64,000 nt of DNA, taken from Tardiphaga sp052076105. Its GTDB lineage: Bacteria > Pseudomonadota > Alphaproteobacteria > Rhizobiales > Xanthobacteraceae. The stretch is from contig NZ_CP197245.1 of the NCBI RefSeq assembly GCF_052076105.1, positions 2,356,001-2,420,000 of the forward strand. Reading direction: 5' to 3'. How positions within the stretch are numbered: position 1 is the stretch's first letter; each line of letters starts with the position of its first letter. The notes under the pieces are model-generated. The model was not told the DNA's origin. It did not search any database and saw only the letters and a program-made list of their open reading frames with translations. A program made the position numbers and the translations under genes. Below are positions 17,755 through 24,743 of this stretch, piece after piece.

Positions 17755-17994
17755 TTATGCAGCCCGCGAAACGTCGGCAGAGGGTTCGCTCTTAGGCAGA
17801 TCGTCCTTCTTCGGCTTCGCCACCGGCGTTGCCTGAGACTTCTTCACGGACTTGCCGTACTGCGCCAGCTTATCGAGCTCGGCTTCGAGCTCAGCCTGAC
17901 GTGCAGCAACTTTTTCCGCCAGCTTGTCGGATGCATGATCACGCAGTGCCGCAAGTTCCTCGATACTCAGTGAGTCCAGATCGATCTTGGCCAT
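17755..17994 (-). CDS. H-NS-like protein lacking the DNA-binding domain
   Basis: 79 residues. The first half (IDLDSLSIEELAALRDHASD and on through AARQAELEAELDKLAQ) parallels the oligomerisation helix of the H-NS protein next door (DIKSLSVPELLALRQEIDK). The rest is a Lys/Pro/Ser tail without the TWxGRG hook. A clear GGGAG site precedes the ATG at 17994. It may heterodimerise with the full-length neighbour and modulate it, as truncated H-NS proteins do in enterobacteria; that is inference. Confidence 0.75.
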   Translation of the reverse strand: MAKIDLDSLSIEELAALRDHASDKLAEKVAARQAELEAELDKLAQYGKSVKKSQATPVAKPKKDDLPKSEPSADVSRAA

Positions 17995-18138
17995 GGAAAT
18001 CTCCCGTTTGTTCCGCACTAGCGATAACATCCATGCGCCGCAAGCGCGGCAACGCGATCATCCACCGAAGAGATGCAATTCGATTGACGTCGAGCCCGCA
18101 CTTCGCAGACAATGCATGCGGGATTGGGGAAACGCGTC

Positions 18139-18612
18139 ATGGCATCTTGGAAAGAAGAGCGTGACCGACTGGTCGCGCAGACGCTCGCATTCGTACAGGA
18201 GGTCGCTGCGGCGCATCCGGTCGCGGCCCAGCGGCTGAAGATCTGGCAACCGCCGACCCACACACCGTCGCAAGCGTCCGGTTCAACGGAAGTCTTCACC
18301 TCGCCTGCTATTGCGAACGCCGATCATTCGACGACCTCTGCTTTGATTGTAGAAGCGGCTAGTGCGGCAAGTGAGACCTCGGAGCGTGGTTCGCAAGCCG
18401 TTCCCGTTGCTGCTCCAACCAACGCGTCGTCTCCTGCTCGGAGAAACCCGCTCTATTCCGGTCCATCCGAACGGGCCGAGATCCTCAAGCGCGTTGCTTC
18501 ATTCAGGGCTCGCCAAGCCCAGATAACTCACGAGCGCGACGTTTACTACGAAGCCATACAGACGCGTATTCGAACAACGCTGCGCAACGAAGCCGGGCAC
18601 GACCGGATGTAA
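18139..18612 (+). CDS. Helical protein of unknown function with FRxxQ...YYE motif
   Basis: 157 residues in three parts: an N-terminal helix (KEERDRLVAQTLAFVQEVAA), a long low-complexity Ser/Thr/Ala/Pro linker (about 40-108), and a C-terminal helix ILKRVASFRARQAQITHERD followed by VYYEAIQTRIR. The C-terminal motif recurs in the 61-aa protein at 20339-20524. No known domain recognised. GGGGA lies eight bases before the ATG. Confidence 0.7.
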   Translation: MASWKEERDRLVAQTLAFVQEVAAAHPVAAQRLKIWQPPTHTPSQASGSTEVFTSPAIANADHSTTSALIVEAASAASETSERGSQAVPVAAPTNASSPARRNPLYSGPSERAEILKRVASFRARQAQITHERDVYYEAIQTRIRTTLRNEAGHDRM

Positions 18613-18731
18613 GGCCGGAACAGCTTCTCCGATGCCCTGTTTTCAGGAAGCCCCATCCTCCCGCGGCGGGCTTTCGCCTTGGGCTTCAACTCGAGGGGCG
18701 ATCTGTTTGAGGGACGGTCTGTCTGTCCGGG

Positions 18732-18929
18732 TTATTTACCGAGGTGACGCCGCACGGCGGCAACCGAGGAGCCGACCTTTTCGATCGCGGCGTTCAATTC
18801 GGTCGGCGAGACGCTCAGCCGATAGGCCCAGTAGTCACGTTGCGACGCGTCGCTGGAATCGATCACCGGCGCCGGCCGGACGCCGCGTTCGGACGCCAGG
18901 ACGGCGGCGACTGGGACGAGACTGATCAT
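18732..18929 (-). CDS. DUF3606-like small protein
   Basis: About 65 residues. The C-terminal half (DYWAYRLSVSPTELNAAIEK, then VGSSVAAVRRHL) matches DUF3606, a short family in rhizobia in which a W-A/T-x-x-L-x-V-S turn precedes a helix and a V-G-x-x-x-x-A-V-R end. The N-terminal part (MISLVPVAAVLA) is hydrophobic and unlike the family, so the true start is uncertain. No ribosome site is evident. A better family member lies at 22267-22446. Confidence 0.6.
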   Translation of the reverse strand: MISLVPVAAVLASERGVRPAPVIDSSDASQRDYWAYRLSVSPTELNAAIEKVGSSVAAVRRHLGK

Positions 18930-19045
18930 ACAGAGAGGGTAACACCTCACCCGCACCGCCCAAGCGCGTGCTTGCTCCAGCGTTAACAGGCGATTGACGC
19001 AATCTCGGAAAGCCGTCGAGCCAAAGCAACCCTTGCCGCGAGCGG

Positions 19046-19294
19046 CTATTGAACAACCGAGCCTAGCGAGGCCTGGATTTCATTAAGCGGGATGCAAAGC
19101 TTCTTACGGCGCAGGCCGCGAATGGCGCCGGTGACCTTCAGGATCTTGCCGGCCGCACATGACCCGTCCTGGACCAGCGCGCTTTCATAAGGTGCCAGGA
19201 TGAGCGGTTCAGCTGTCCGAATGGACTGAGCGGCACATGGTGTGGCCAACGCCACCAGAGAAATTCCGAAAGTCCCCAAAACCCAAAAACGCAT
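19046..19294 (-). CDS. Small exported protein, possibly DUF6719
   Basis: 82 residues. A signal peptide (MRFWVLGTFGISLVALATPC, cleavage near CAAQ) precedes a 60-residue mature domain with TAEPLILAPYESALVQDGSC and VTGAIRGLRRKKLCIPL. Two Cys in the mature part could form a disulphide. It resembles a small exported family I recall as DUF6719 in Bradyrhizobium, with no known function. GGGGA precedes the ATG by five bases. Confidence 0.75.
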   Translation of the reverse strand: MRFWVLGTFGISLVALATPCAAQSIRTAEPLILAPYESALVQDGSCAAGKILKVTGAIRGLRRKKLCIPLNEIQASLGSVVQ

Positions 19295-19456
19295 GGTCGT
19301 CCCCAACACAGCAAATACGCACCGGTCCAAGGGTAATTCGTTCACGCCCTTCAATTTTTGCAGCCGGCTCTGTCCGAGCCGTTACTGCAATTATTGCCCC
19401 GGACCACCACGAAATACAAAGCAATTTTCGCGCCGACTTCCGGCTTCAGCATAGGG

Positions 19457-19663
19457 TCAGAGCGTGACCTGCTCGTGACCGCACTCCTTGCAGGTGAAAG
19501 ACACCCGGGCGACGCCCTTTGGCGCGGAAACCTTGTTCGCCGCACCGCATTTGCCGCATGTCGACATGATCCTCGTATCGCCCTGCTTCACCACCAGCGC
19601 CTTGCGCTCCATGGTCTCGCGGATCAGACGCTCGGCTTCTTCGCGCATTGCCTGTTTGCTCAT
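19457..19663 (-). CDS. Small zinc-ribbon protein
   Basis: 68 residues: an N-terminal charged helix (MREEAERLIRETMERK) and a C-terminal zinc ribbon with two knuckles, CGKCG and CKECG, 20 residues apart. The four Cys should bind one zinc. It may act in nucleic-acid or protein binding; its target is unknown. The start at 19663 is set by an AGGAGAG site four bases upstream. Confidence 0.78.
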   Translation of the reverse strand: MSKQAMREEAERLIRETMERKALVVKQGDTRIMSTCGKCGAANKVSAPKGVARVSFTCKECGHEQVTL

Positions 19664-19946
19664 GCAGCTCTCCTGGACAGACGCCGAAGCAAAAGGCCCC
19701 GATCGAGCGGCCTTATAACCGATGACAATGACACTCTCCATCGCGATCAAAATCGGGAGCCCCGGATCGCACCATCCCCTGCAGAATTTTCGTGCATTCC
19801 AATCTGCCGCAGCGAGATCCCGATGGACAGAACGGCTGACGTGAACTAGAACAAATAGAGAACATCATTCGCCAATGTTTTATCGCGACGTCACAGGAAT
19901 CGCCGGGTTGGCGGGGCATACGCGGCTGGAAAACAGGGAGACTGAC

Positions 19947-20114
19947 ATGGACTTGCAGGCACGTATCGAGCTTTGGAAGAGCATCGACCCGGATCCGGAA
20001 TTCTGCCGCAAGGCAGAGCGGGAAATGCTGTTGTTGAGTTGTCAGGACGAAGACTGGGTCAACGCGCGGATGCGGGATTTCGAACAGGCCCTCGCTCTGG
20101 AGACCGCAAACTAG
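19947..20114 (+). CDS. Small protein of unknown function (55 aa)
   Basis: The sequence MDLQARIELWKSIDPDPEFC continues through RKAEREMLLLSCQDEDWVNA and looks acidic and helical. An AGGGAG ribosome site precedes the ATG. A hairpin at 20161-20189 follows the stop. No recognised domain. Confidence 0.6.
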   Translation: MDLQARIELWKSIDPDPEFCRKAEREMLLLSCQDEDWVNARMRDFEQALALETAN

Positions 20115-20160
20115 CGGAACCTTTCGCCATCTTCGCCGTTACATCGCCATCAGGATATCC

Positions 20161-20189
20161 AACCTCGCCTCATAGCCTGACGCGAGGTT
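20161..20189 (+). terminator. Probable terminator after the 55-aa gene
   Basis: AACCTCGC and GCGAGGTT (20161-20168, 20182-20189) form an eight-base stem followed by TTTGCTTTG. It lies 46 bases after the stop of the 55-aa gene. Confidence 0.55.
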
Positions 20190-20338
20190 TTGCTTTGCCG
20201 GCGATTCGGCAGAGATGGCCGGTTGAGTTGCGTGAGCGTTGCGCGCTGCGACTTATCCACCGGCCGCCTTGCAAAGATCGGATTGATGCCGCATTCGGCA
20301 TCAATGCTCTCCTCGGGGAGCGAAACGAAGAGAAGAGA

Positions 20339-20524
20339 ATGAACGAAGAAAGAATTTCAGCGGCACGCGCCGACATGGAACGGCGGGTGGCAGAATTTCG
20401 CGAGAAGCAGGCAAAGTTTCAGCGCGAACGTGAAGACTATTATGAGACCACGATCGAAAAGGTACGTGCCACCGACTGGAATGAATTCGTGACACCACGT
20501 CAGGAGCGTCGCGTACGGCACTAG
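20339..20524 (+). CDS. Small helical protein with FRxxQ...YYE motif (61 aa)
   Basis: The whole protein is a charged helix: MERRVAEFREKQAKFQRERE, then DYYETTIEKVRATDW. It aligns with the C-terminus of the protein at 18139-18612 (RVASFRARQAQITHERDVYY). The two define a small family that I cannot name. The ATG at 20339 follows an AG-rich stretch (GAAGAGAAG). The frame extends upstream, but that part is unlike protein. Confidence 0.65.
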   Translation: MNEERISAARADMERRVAEFREKQAKFQREREDYYETTIEKVRATDWNEFVTPRQERRVRH

Positions 20525-20549
20525 CCGCGATTTGTTCGCGCAGCAGCAT

Positions 20550-20590
20550 TCAATAAAGAGCCCGCTATTGTCTGGCGGGCTCTTTATTGA
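20550..20590. terminator. Strong bidirectional terminator
   Basis: TCAATAAAGAGCCCGC and its exact complement (20550-20565, 20575-20590) give a 16-base perfect stem with a nine-base loop. The AATAAAG/CTTTATT flanks supply T-rich ends in both directions. It serves the 61-aa gene and the convergent Gly/Tyr-rich gene. Confidence 0.85.
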
Positions 20591-20670
20591 ATCAAGTCGC
20601 TGAGTGCGCCTCACTGCGTGCAACGCAAAAGGCCCGAAGCAATGCTCCGGGCCCTGATATTGTTCAGCGC

Positions 20671-20994
20671 CTACCAATAGCCGTAGCTGCGATAGTAGCG
20701 CGGCCCGCCATAGGCATAGGGGCCGGGACCATAGTAGCCGCCATAATAAGCCGGCCGATAATAGCGCGGCCGGTAATAGCCGTAGTCGGGACCGTAGCCA
20801 TAATATCGTGGCCCATAGCCATACGGTCCGTACGCGCCATAAGCCCCCGCGGCCAGCGCACCTGCGGCAATACCAAAGCCGATTGCGGGACCCGGTCCCC
20901 AACCTCGCCCCCATCCGCGCGCTTCAGCCGGCGCCGCAATGGCGGTCGCGCCAATGGCTGCGACAGTGGCCAGGATCAATGCTGCCTTTTTCAT
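20671..20994 (-). CDS. Gly/Tyr-rich exported protein
   Basis: 107 residues. A signal peptide (MKKAALILATVAAIGATAIA, then APAEA) is followed by a Gly- and Ala-rich stretch and then a tail almost wholly of Tyr, Gly, Pro and Arg (YYGYGPDYGYYRPRYYRPAY). Such tails suggest a disordered or surface-adhering protein; no enzyme is implied. AAGGA precedes the ATG at 20994 by seven bases, which sets this start inside a longer open frame. Confidence 0.8.
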   Translation of the reverse strand: MKKAALILATVAAIGATAIAAPAEARGWGRGWGPGPAIGFGIAAGALAAGAYGAYGPYGYGPRYYGYGPDYGYYRPRYYRPAYYGGYYGPGPYAYGGPRYYRSYGYW

Positions 20995-21099
20995 GTGACC
21001 ATCCTTTCTGTTCACCACTGGCCAAATAACGCCAAGCTTTTTTGTTGGTTTCAGGGCCTGTAAGATTTCACCGCTCGGGTTCCAGACCGGAAGTGCGTC

Positions 21100-21318
21100 A
21101 TGATGCCCATTCGCTATCGCCGTGCGCAGCTCGCACGCCAGCTTCAGGCCTTTCACGCGGCGCATCCCGAATTCATCAGGGAGCGGCTTCGCGCTTTCGA
21201 TGAACACAACGGACGCGACAAGATGATTCCTGTAACGCATCGCAAAATGAAGCCGTCACCCTATACGCGTCGCATCGCTGCGCTCCCCCGCGACAAGGTG
21301 CCGATCAGCTCAGGCTAA
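21100..21318 (+). CDS. Possible small basic protein (72 aa)
   Basis: The frame begins MMPIRYRRAQLARQLQAFHA and is rich in Arg and Lys, with a probable helix in its first half. GGAAG at 21089-21093 lies six bases before the ATG. No family recognised; the spacing and codon choice favour a real gene, though chance is not excluded. Confidence 0.45.
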   Translation: MMPIRYRRAQLARQLQAFHAAHPEFIRERLRAFDEHNGRDKMIPVTHRKMKPSPYTRRIAALPRDKVPISSG

Positions 21319-21462
21319 AGCCTTAACGCGCCCCACAGCGCCGTCACATTTCATTTACCATGAACAACCGGTTATCGGAACGGCTCGCAAAGCCGACGCT
21401 TTCCTCTCCATGAATGTACGCGGTGTCGCACAGCCACGCGTGCGAATAGTGGAGTAATGGCG

Positions 21463-21708
21463 ATGATTGAACAGATCGCGAAGATCGACAAAGCGCTCGA
21501 CGAATTGCTTGTCGGCCTGGGTCAAATGGTGCTGCGATTGTCGAGTCCGCAGGTCACGCGTACGCGCGAGGAACGCGAGGCTTTAGTCCGCTCCGTCAAT
21601 CAGTTCTCCACCTGCGCGGCCCGCTCCAGCGATCCGCGGGTCCTCAGACTTGCTGAAGACTTGCAGGATACGTTGAAGCCGCGCCTGCGTCTCGTGGCCA
21701 GTCGCTGA
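21463..21708 (+). CDS. Small helical protein of unknown function (81 aa)
   Basis: Starts MIEQIAKIDKALDELLVGLG and continues as amphipathic helices (REEREALVRSVNQF, RVLRLAEDLQDTL), probably a three-helix bundle. GGAG at 21451-21454 suits the ATG at 21463 better than the one at 21457. No recognised family. It precedes the PRC-barrel gene on the same strand. Confidence 0.6.
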   Translation: MIEQIAKIDKALDELLVGLGQMVLRLSSPQVTRTREEREALVRSVNQFSTCAARSSDPRVLRLAEDLQDTLKPRLRLVASR

Positions 21709-21749
21709 TGACGCTGGGCGTCGCAAAACATTTGCGCGGCAACGACGCA

Positions 21750-21774
21750 GGAACGTTTCTCCCTTTTACCTGTT
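21750..21774 (+). promoter_or_regulatory. Near-consensus EcfG-type promoter for the PRC-barrel gene
   Basis: GGAAC at 21750-21754, a 16-base spacer and TGTT at 21771-21774. The consensus of the alphaproteobacterial general stress sigma factor is GGAAC-N16/17-CGTT, so the -10 has one mismatch. The start codon is 30 bases downstream, with a ribosome site between. Confidence 0.55.
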
Positions 21775-21804
21775 GGCCAGACACAACCAAGAGGGAGGCT
21801 CTAC

Positions 21805-22170
21805 ATGCCCATCGAAGCAAGTGAACAAGGTAACCTGATTGGCAGCGACAAGGTCGAAGGCACTGCAGTGTACGGCGCCGACGACCAGAAGATCGGTTCG
21901 ATCGAACGCGTGATGATCGACAAGAAAAGCGGCAGGGTCTCATACGCCGTCCTGAGCTTCGGCGGCTTTCTGGGGATCGGCGACGATCACTATCCCCTGC
22001 CCTGGCAGTCGCTGAAATATGATACCGGACTGGGCGGCTATCGTACCGGAGTCACACAGCAGCAGTTGGAAAACGCCCCCAAATACGGCAACGACAATAG
22101 CTGGAATTGGGCCGACACATCGCGGGCTCGTGCAGTGAACGATTACTACGGCGTTCCCATGGGTGTCTGA
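21805..22170 (+). CDS. PRC-barrel domain protein
   Basis: 121 residues. The PRC barrel (about 9-80) shows SDKVEGTAVYGADDQKIGSI, MIDKKSGRVSYAVLSFGG and HYPLPWQSLKYDT. The tail is polar with Asn/Trp. Proteins of this type are often stress-induced in rhizobia; some PRC barrels bind RNA or photosystem parts, but a role here is not shown. A GGGAGG site precedes the ATG. A near-consensus EcfG promoter lies upstream. Confidence 0.9.
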   Translation: MPIEASEQGNLIGSDKVEGTAVYGADDQKIGSIERVMIDKKSGRVSYAVLSFGGFLGIGDDHYPLPWQSLKYDTGLGGYRTGVTQQQLENAPKYGNDNSWNWADTSRARAVNDYYGVPMGV

Positions 22171-22196
22171 CCCGCAAGCGGCATAGACACAGAGAA

Positions 22197-22220
22197 AGCA
22201 GCACCCCTTCGGGTGCTGCT
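22197..22220 (+). terminator. Rho-independent terminator after the PRC-barrel gene
   Basis: AGCAGCACCC and GGGTGCTGCT (22197-22206, 22211-22220) with the loop CTTC, followed by TTGCTTGTT. It starts 26 bases after the stop codon. Confidence 0.85.
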
Positions 22221-22266
22221 TTGCTTGTTCACTTGGTTCGTTTCACTTGGTCAGGTGCGTCCTGTT

Positions 22267-22446
22267 CTAGTGCGCCAGTTCCTTGCGGACTGCCGCAGCC
22301 GCATTGCCAACTTTCTCCACCGCCGCCTGCAGCTCCTCACGGGACACGCCGAGCTGATGGGTCCAGTATTTCACCTCATGCGCCTCGTGCATGTTGATCT
22401 TGCTGCGATCCGGCTGACCCTTGTTCTTCAGATCATCCATCGTCAT
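22267..22446 (-). CDS. DUF3606 family protein
   Basis: 59 residues with the complete DUF3606 pattern: GQPDRSKINMHEAHEVKYWT, then LGVSREELQAAVEKVG and AAAVRKEL. The function is unknown; the family is common in rhizobial stress clusters. Two in-frame ATGs (22446, 22440) follow AAGAGG; either could be used. It is the clearer of two DUF3606 genes in this region. Confidence 0.85.
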   Translation of the reverse strand: MTMDDLKNKGQPDRSKINMHEAHEVKYWTHQLGVSREELQAAVEKVGNAAAAVRKELAH

Positions 22447-22693
22447 CGGCCTCTTCAATCAGCTGGTTGACGTAAGTGGCGAGCTGCTAGCCGGCGTTAT
22501 TGAAATCCTCGTCCACGCAACGTGTTCCATATGCCGTCTGGTGAGTGCAAAACCCGCACGACGGTGACTTGTTCCGGCGCGCCGCTCACCTGTCCCACGA
22601 GCAATCATTCAAATGCCGGAGATTCCGCCAACCCGGCTTTAACTGCACTTCCAGAGCTCCGAGAACCCAATTGCCCCCGCGGCATTATGGGGG

Positions 22694-22864
22694 ATGATGT
22701 CCAGAGCCCTTGTCGTTCAAACCGTCGAACTGAGGCCGAACCCGCCGCCTTACGGTCGGCTGTCATTGCGCACGGGGGCATGGGATCAGTTGCAGGCCAA
22801 ACGGGCCTATGACGACCACCACGAGCCCCCTGAGCCGCCGGTCGAACTCGACAAGAAGGTCTAA
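22694..22864 (+). CDS. Possible 56-aa protein
   Basis: The frame begins MMSRALVVQTVELRPNPPPY and ends with an acidic Pro-rich tail (DDHHEPPEPPVELDKKV). Its composition is protein-like, and it ends cleanly at TAA. Ribosome-site spacing is poor, since GGGGG abuts the ATG. No family recognised. Confidence 0.42.
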   Translation: MMSRALVVQTVELRPNPPPYGRLSLRTGAWDQLQAKRAYDDHHEPPEPPVELDKKV

Positions 22865-22893
22865 GGTCGCCAGCTGGCCGGCGGCGGTCCGCG

Positions 22894-23115
22894 CTATTGC
22901 GAAACCCGCCCACCAATGCCGACGCTCCCGCCGATCCTGATACAGGTCGACGTCCCCTCAACCTGCACGAAGCCGGCGCCGTATTGCGCACAGGGATTTG
23001 GTTTTCGTGGTGCTGGCTTCATGCTCTGCTTCGTGACTACCGGCTTCTTCGGCGCCGCAGCGAAGACCTCCAGCGGCACGACAGCGATCAACAGTCCAAC
23101 AACGACAATTCTCAT
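22894..23115 (-). CDS. Short exported protein resembling a porin N-terminus
   Basis: 73 residues. A signal peptide (MRIVVVGLLIAVVPLEVFAA) is followed by a Lys/Pro linker and CAQYGAGFVQVEGTSTCIRI, then GGSVGIGG. In rhizobial porins a C-x-x-YGAGF-...-G-T-x-TCLR-x-GGY motif marks the first strand after the signal. Here the protein stops right after this motif instead of continuing for 300-500 residues. It may be a small disulphide-bonded relative or a decayed porin. AGGGA precedes the ATG. Confidence 0.65.
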   Translation of the reverse strand: MRIVVVGLLIAVVPLEVFAAAPKKPVVTKQSMKPAPRKPNPCAQYGAGFVQVEGTSTCIRIGGSVGIGGRVSQ

Positions 23116-23154
23116 GCCTTCCCTCGCCGCTCCTACGCGGTCGCACCGCTCATC

Positions 23155-23179
23155 GGAACGAAAGCTGCAGTGCGGCGTT
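23155..23179 (+). promoter_or_regulatory. Exact EcfG-type promoter, probably leaderless
   Basis: GGAAC (23155-23159), a spacer of exactly 16 bases and CGTT (23176-23179). The ATG of the following gene starts eight bases after CGTT, where transcription itself would begin, so the message would have no 5' leader. The gene has no ribosome site, which agrees. Confidence 0.7.
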
Positions 23180-23187
23180 TCCATGGC

Positions 23188-23400
23188 ATGGGACCGAGAG
23201 AAGAAGATAATGGCGTATTCCTGCTCGGTGCGGTCGCGCTTGTCTGCGGAATGATCGCCTTCGTACCGTGGCTCATCGAGCCGCCCCGCGCTGTTGCAAG
23301 CAAAGGCCCCCAGCGTGTCGCCTATGAGCGACCTCCCTCGCAAGAGCCCGTACGCGTAATCGTGCCCTTCACCCCCAACATCACGCCGAGCAAGCGTTAA
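23188..23400 (+). CDS. Single-span membrane protein (70 aa)
   Basis: Begins MGPREEDNGVFLLGAVALVC with one hydrophobic helix (about 10-30), then a polar Pro/Arg tail (PPSQEPVRVIVPFTPN) likely facing the periplasm. No ribosome site precedes the ATG, but an exact EcfG promoter ends eight bases before it. This argues for a real, leaderless, stress-induced gene. No family recognised. It is divergent from the porin-like fragment. Confidence 0.6.
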   Translation: MGPREEDNGVFLLGAVALVCGMIAFVPWLIEPPRAVASKGPQRVAYERPPSQEPVRVIVPFTPNITPSKR

Positions 23401-23411
23401 GAGCGCTGCGT

Positions 23412-23597
23412 CTAGTTGGCAGCCACAGGCTGGCCGGCGGTGCGAGTGAGCTTGTCTGCTTTCAGCAGGACATGGTCCGTAGCCGGCTGCGGCCGTGCAA
23501 AGAAGCTCACGGCGACAAAGGCTGCGCAGAACAAAAATCCCACCAGCATCACCCGTCGATGCGTCGGCTTGTCGGCACTGTGAAACGAAGCGGACAT
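23412..23597 (-). CDS. Single-span membrane protein (61 aa)
   Basis: Begins MSASFHSADKPTHRRVMLVG with a hydrophobic helix (VMLVGFLFCAAFVAVSFFA) and a polar tail with Lys and Thr. GAGGGAG precedes the ATG at 23597 with five bases of spacing. It converges on the gene at 23188-23400, ending 11 bases from its stop. Similar in size and plan to that neighbour but without clear sequence likeness. Confidence 0.7.
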   Translation of the reverse strand: MSASFHSADKPTHRRVMLVGFLFCAAFVAVSFFARPQPATDHVLLKADKLTRTAGQPVAAN

Positions 23598-23805
23598 GGT
23601 CACTCCCTCGATGGGAAATGAATAGCTCACCCTTATTTCCGCGCAATCATACTCTGGTTTTAACCTAACCGATGAAGGTTACTTGGCTGCGCGGATTTTA
23701 ACGAAGCCGTTGTAGACTGTTAATTTCCGGCGCTCCCGCGATCAACCTAAACTACAGAACCACATCGTGAAGCGCCCCTGCACGGTTCGTGACTTCGTGC
23801 GCATG

Positions 23806-23931
23806 TTACTTCTTGTCGACGTTGTCCTGCGAAATCGGCGGAGCGGCGGTCTCCTTCGCATACTTCTCAGCAAGCTCGAATATTTCCCGACGGCGCTCCG
23901 GCTCGTTGATGGTGAGATAAGTCACAACCAT
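23806..23931 (-). CDS. Small soluble protein (41 aa)
   Basis: MVVTYLTINEPERRREIFEL continues as a helix (AEKYAKETAA) and a short polar tail. GAGGAGG lies eight bases before the ATG and is the strongest ribosome site nearby, so the gene is probably real although very short. No known family. Confidence 0.62.
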   Translation of the reverse strand: MVVTYLTINEPERRREIFELAEKYAKETAAPPISQDNVDKK

Positions 23932-24110
23932 TTTTAAAGCCTCCTCGTCCGAAGCCCTTCCAAACCGCCACACGCGCGACACTCCAAAGTTGTACAGAAA
24001 GGTTTTGGAACCTTTTCCCTGTACGTTGAATTGAATGCCTATCAATATACGCAATACTACGACCGGTTGGCCAATAAGTTCCCGGAGCATCCGATGATGG
24101 GGAGCAACGC

Positions 24111-24632
24111 ATGATTGTCGGCCGGCCCATCTCGGAAATCTGCCGGGAGCTCGCCGCGTCGGCGGAGACCGACCATCAAACCGTCCTGGCGCAGATCCTG
24201 CGCATGGCGTCACTCGAAGCGGCTCGGACCGGCACCCGCCATCAGGACGACACCACCATTCGCGATCGGCTGGTCGGCACCTGGGATTGGGATATCGCCA
24301 ACGACCGCGTTTATGCCGACAGCAAATTCGCCCGCCTGTTTGGCGTCAATGCGGACTTGGCCTCACGGGGCACGCCGTTGAAAGACTGGCTGAATGCCAT
24401 TCATCCGGACGACATCGATGATGTCACCGCCGATATCAATCGCTCACTGACGACAGGTCAGGTGTTCTCACGCGAATATCGCGTCATCTCTCACGGAGCC
24501 ACGCATTGGGTCTATGCGCGTGGCAAGTGTACGCTCGATGCTGCCGGCAACGCTGTTCGCTTTCCCGGCGCCATCGTCGATATTACCCGGGAAAAGATCG
24601 ACGATTATCAACTCAGCATTGCTCCAACCTAG
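24111..24632 (+). CDS. Stand-alone PAS domain protein
   Basis: 173 residues. A short helical N-terminus (about 1-45) leads to one PAS fold of the PAS_3 kind: GTWDWDIANDRVYADSKFAR, LKDWLNAIHPDDIDDV, FSREYRVISHGATHWVYARG and the ending FPGAIVDITREK. No kinase, cyclase or HTH domain follows, so it would act by binding another protein or a ligand. GGGGAG lies six bases before the ATG. Several rhizobial general-stress signalling proteins are PAS-linked, but a role here is inference. Confidence 0.88.
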   Translation: MIVGRPISEICRELAASAETDHQTVLAQILRMASLEAARTGTRHQDDTTIRDRLVGTWDWDIANDRVYADSKFARLFGVNADLASRGTPLKDWLNAIHPDDIDDVTADINRSLTTGQVFSREYRVISHGATHWVYARGKCTLDAAGNAVRFPGAIVDITREKIDDYQLSIAPT

Positions 24633-24710
24633 CCCTGACCTTTGCGACTGCCTGCTTCACGACAAAGACGTCGGTAAAGCGACGGGCGAGGCAACGACCC
24701 GTTGCCTGCG

Positions 24711-24735
24711 GGAACGTAGCCTTACGCTCCCCGTT
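24711..24735 (+). promoter_or_regulatory. Exact EcfG-type promoter, probably leaderless
   Basis: GGAAC (24711-24715), a 16-base spacer and CGTT (24732-24735). The ATG at 24744 again begins eight bases after CGTT, the same geometry as at 23155-23188. No ribosome site separates them. Confidence 0.7.
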
Positions 24736-24743
24736 ATACCCGC

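Noticed and set aside
18616..18641. GGAAC-N16-TGTT considered as another EcfG promoter
   Set aside because: No plausible plus-strand gene follows, and the -10 is imperfect, so chance is the simpler reading.
22605..22991. 128-codon minus-strand frame
   Set aside because: Arg/Ala/Ser-rich shadow overlapping the porin-like gene in another frame.
24010..24031. GGAAC and CGTT before the PAS gene
   Set aside because: The spacer is only 12 bases, too short for this promoter type.
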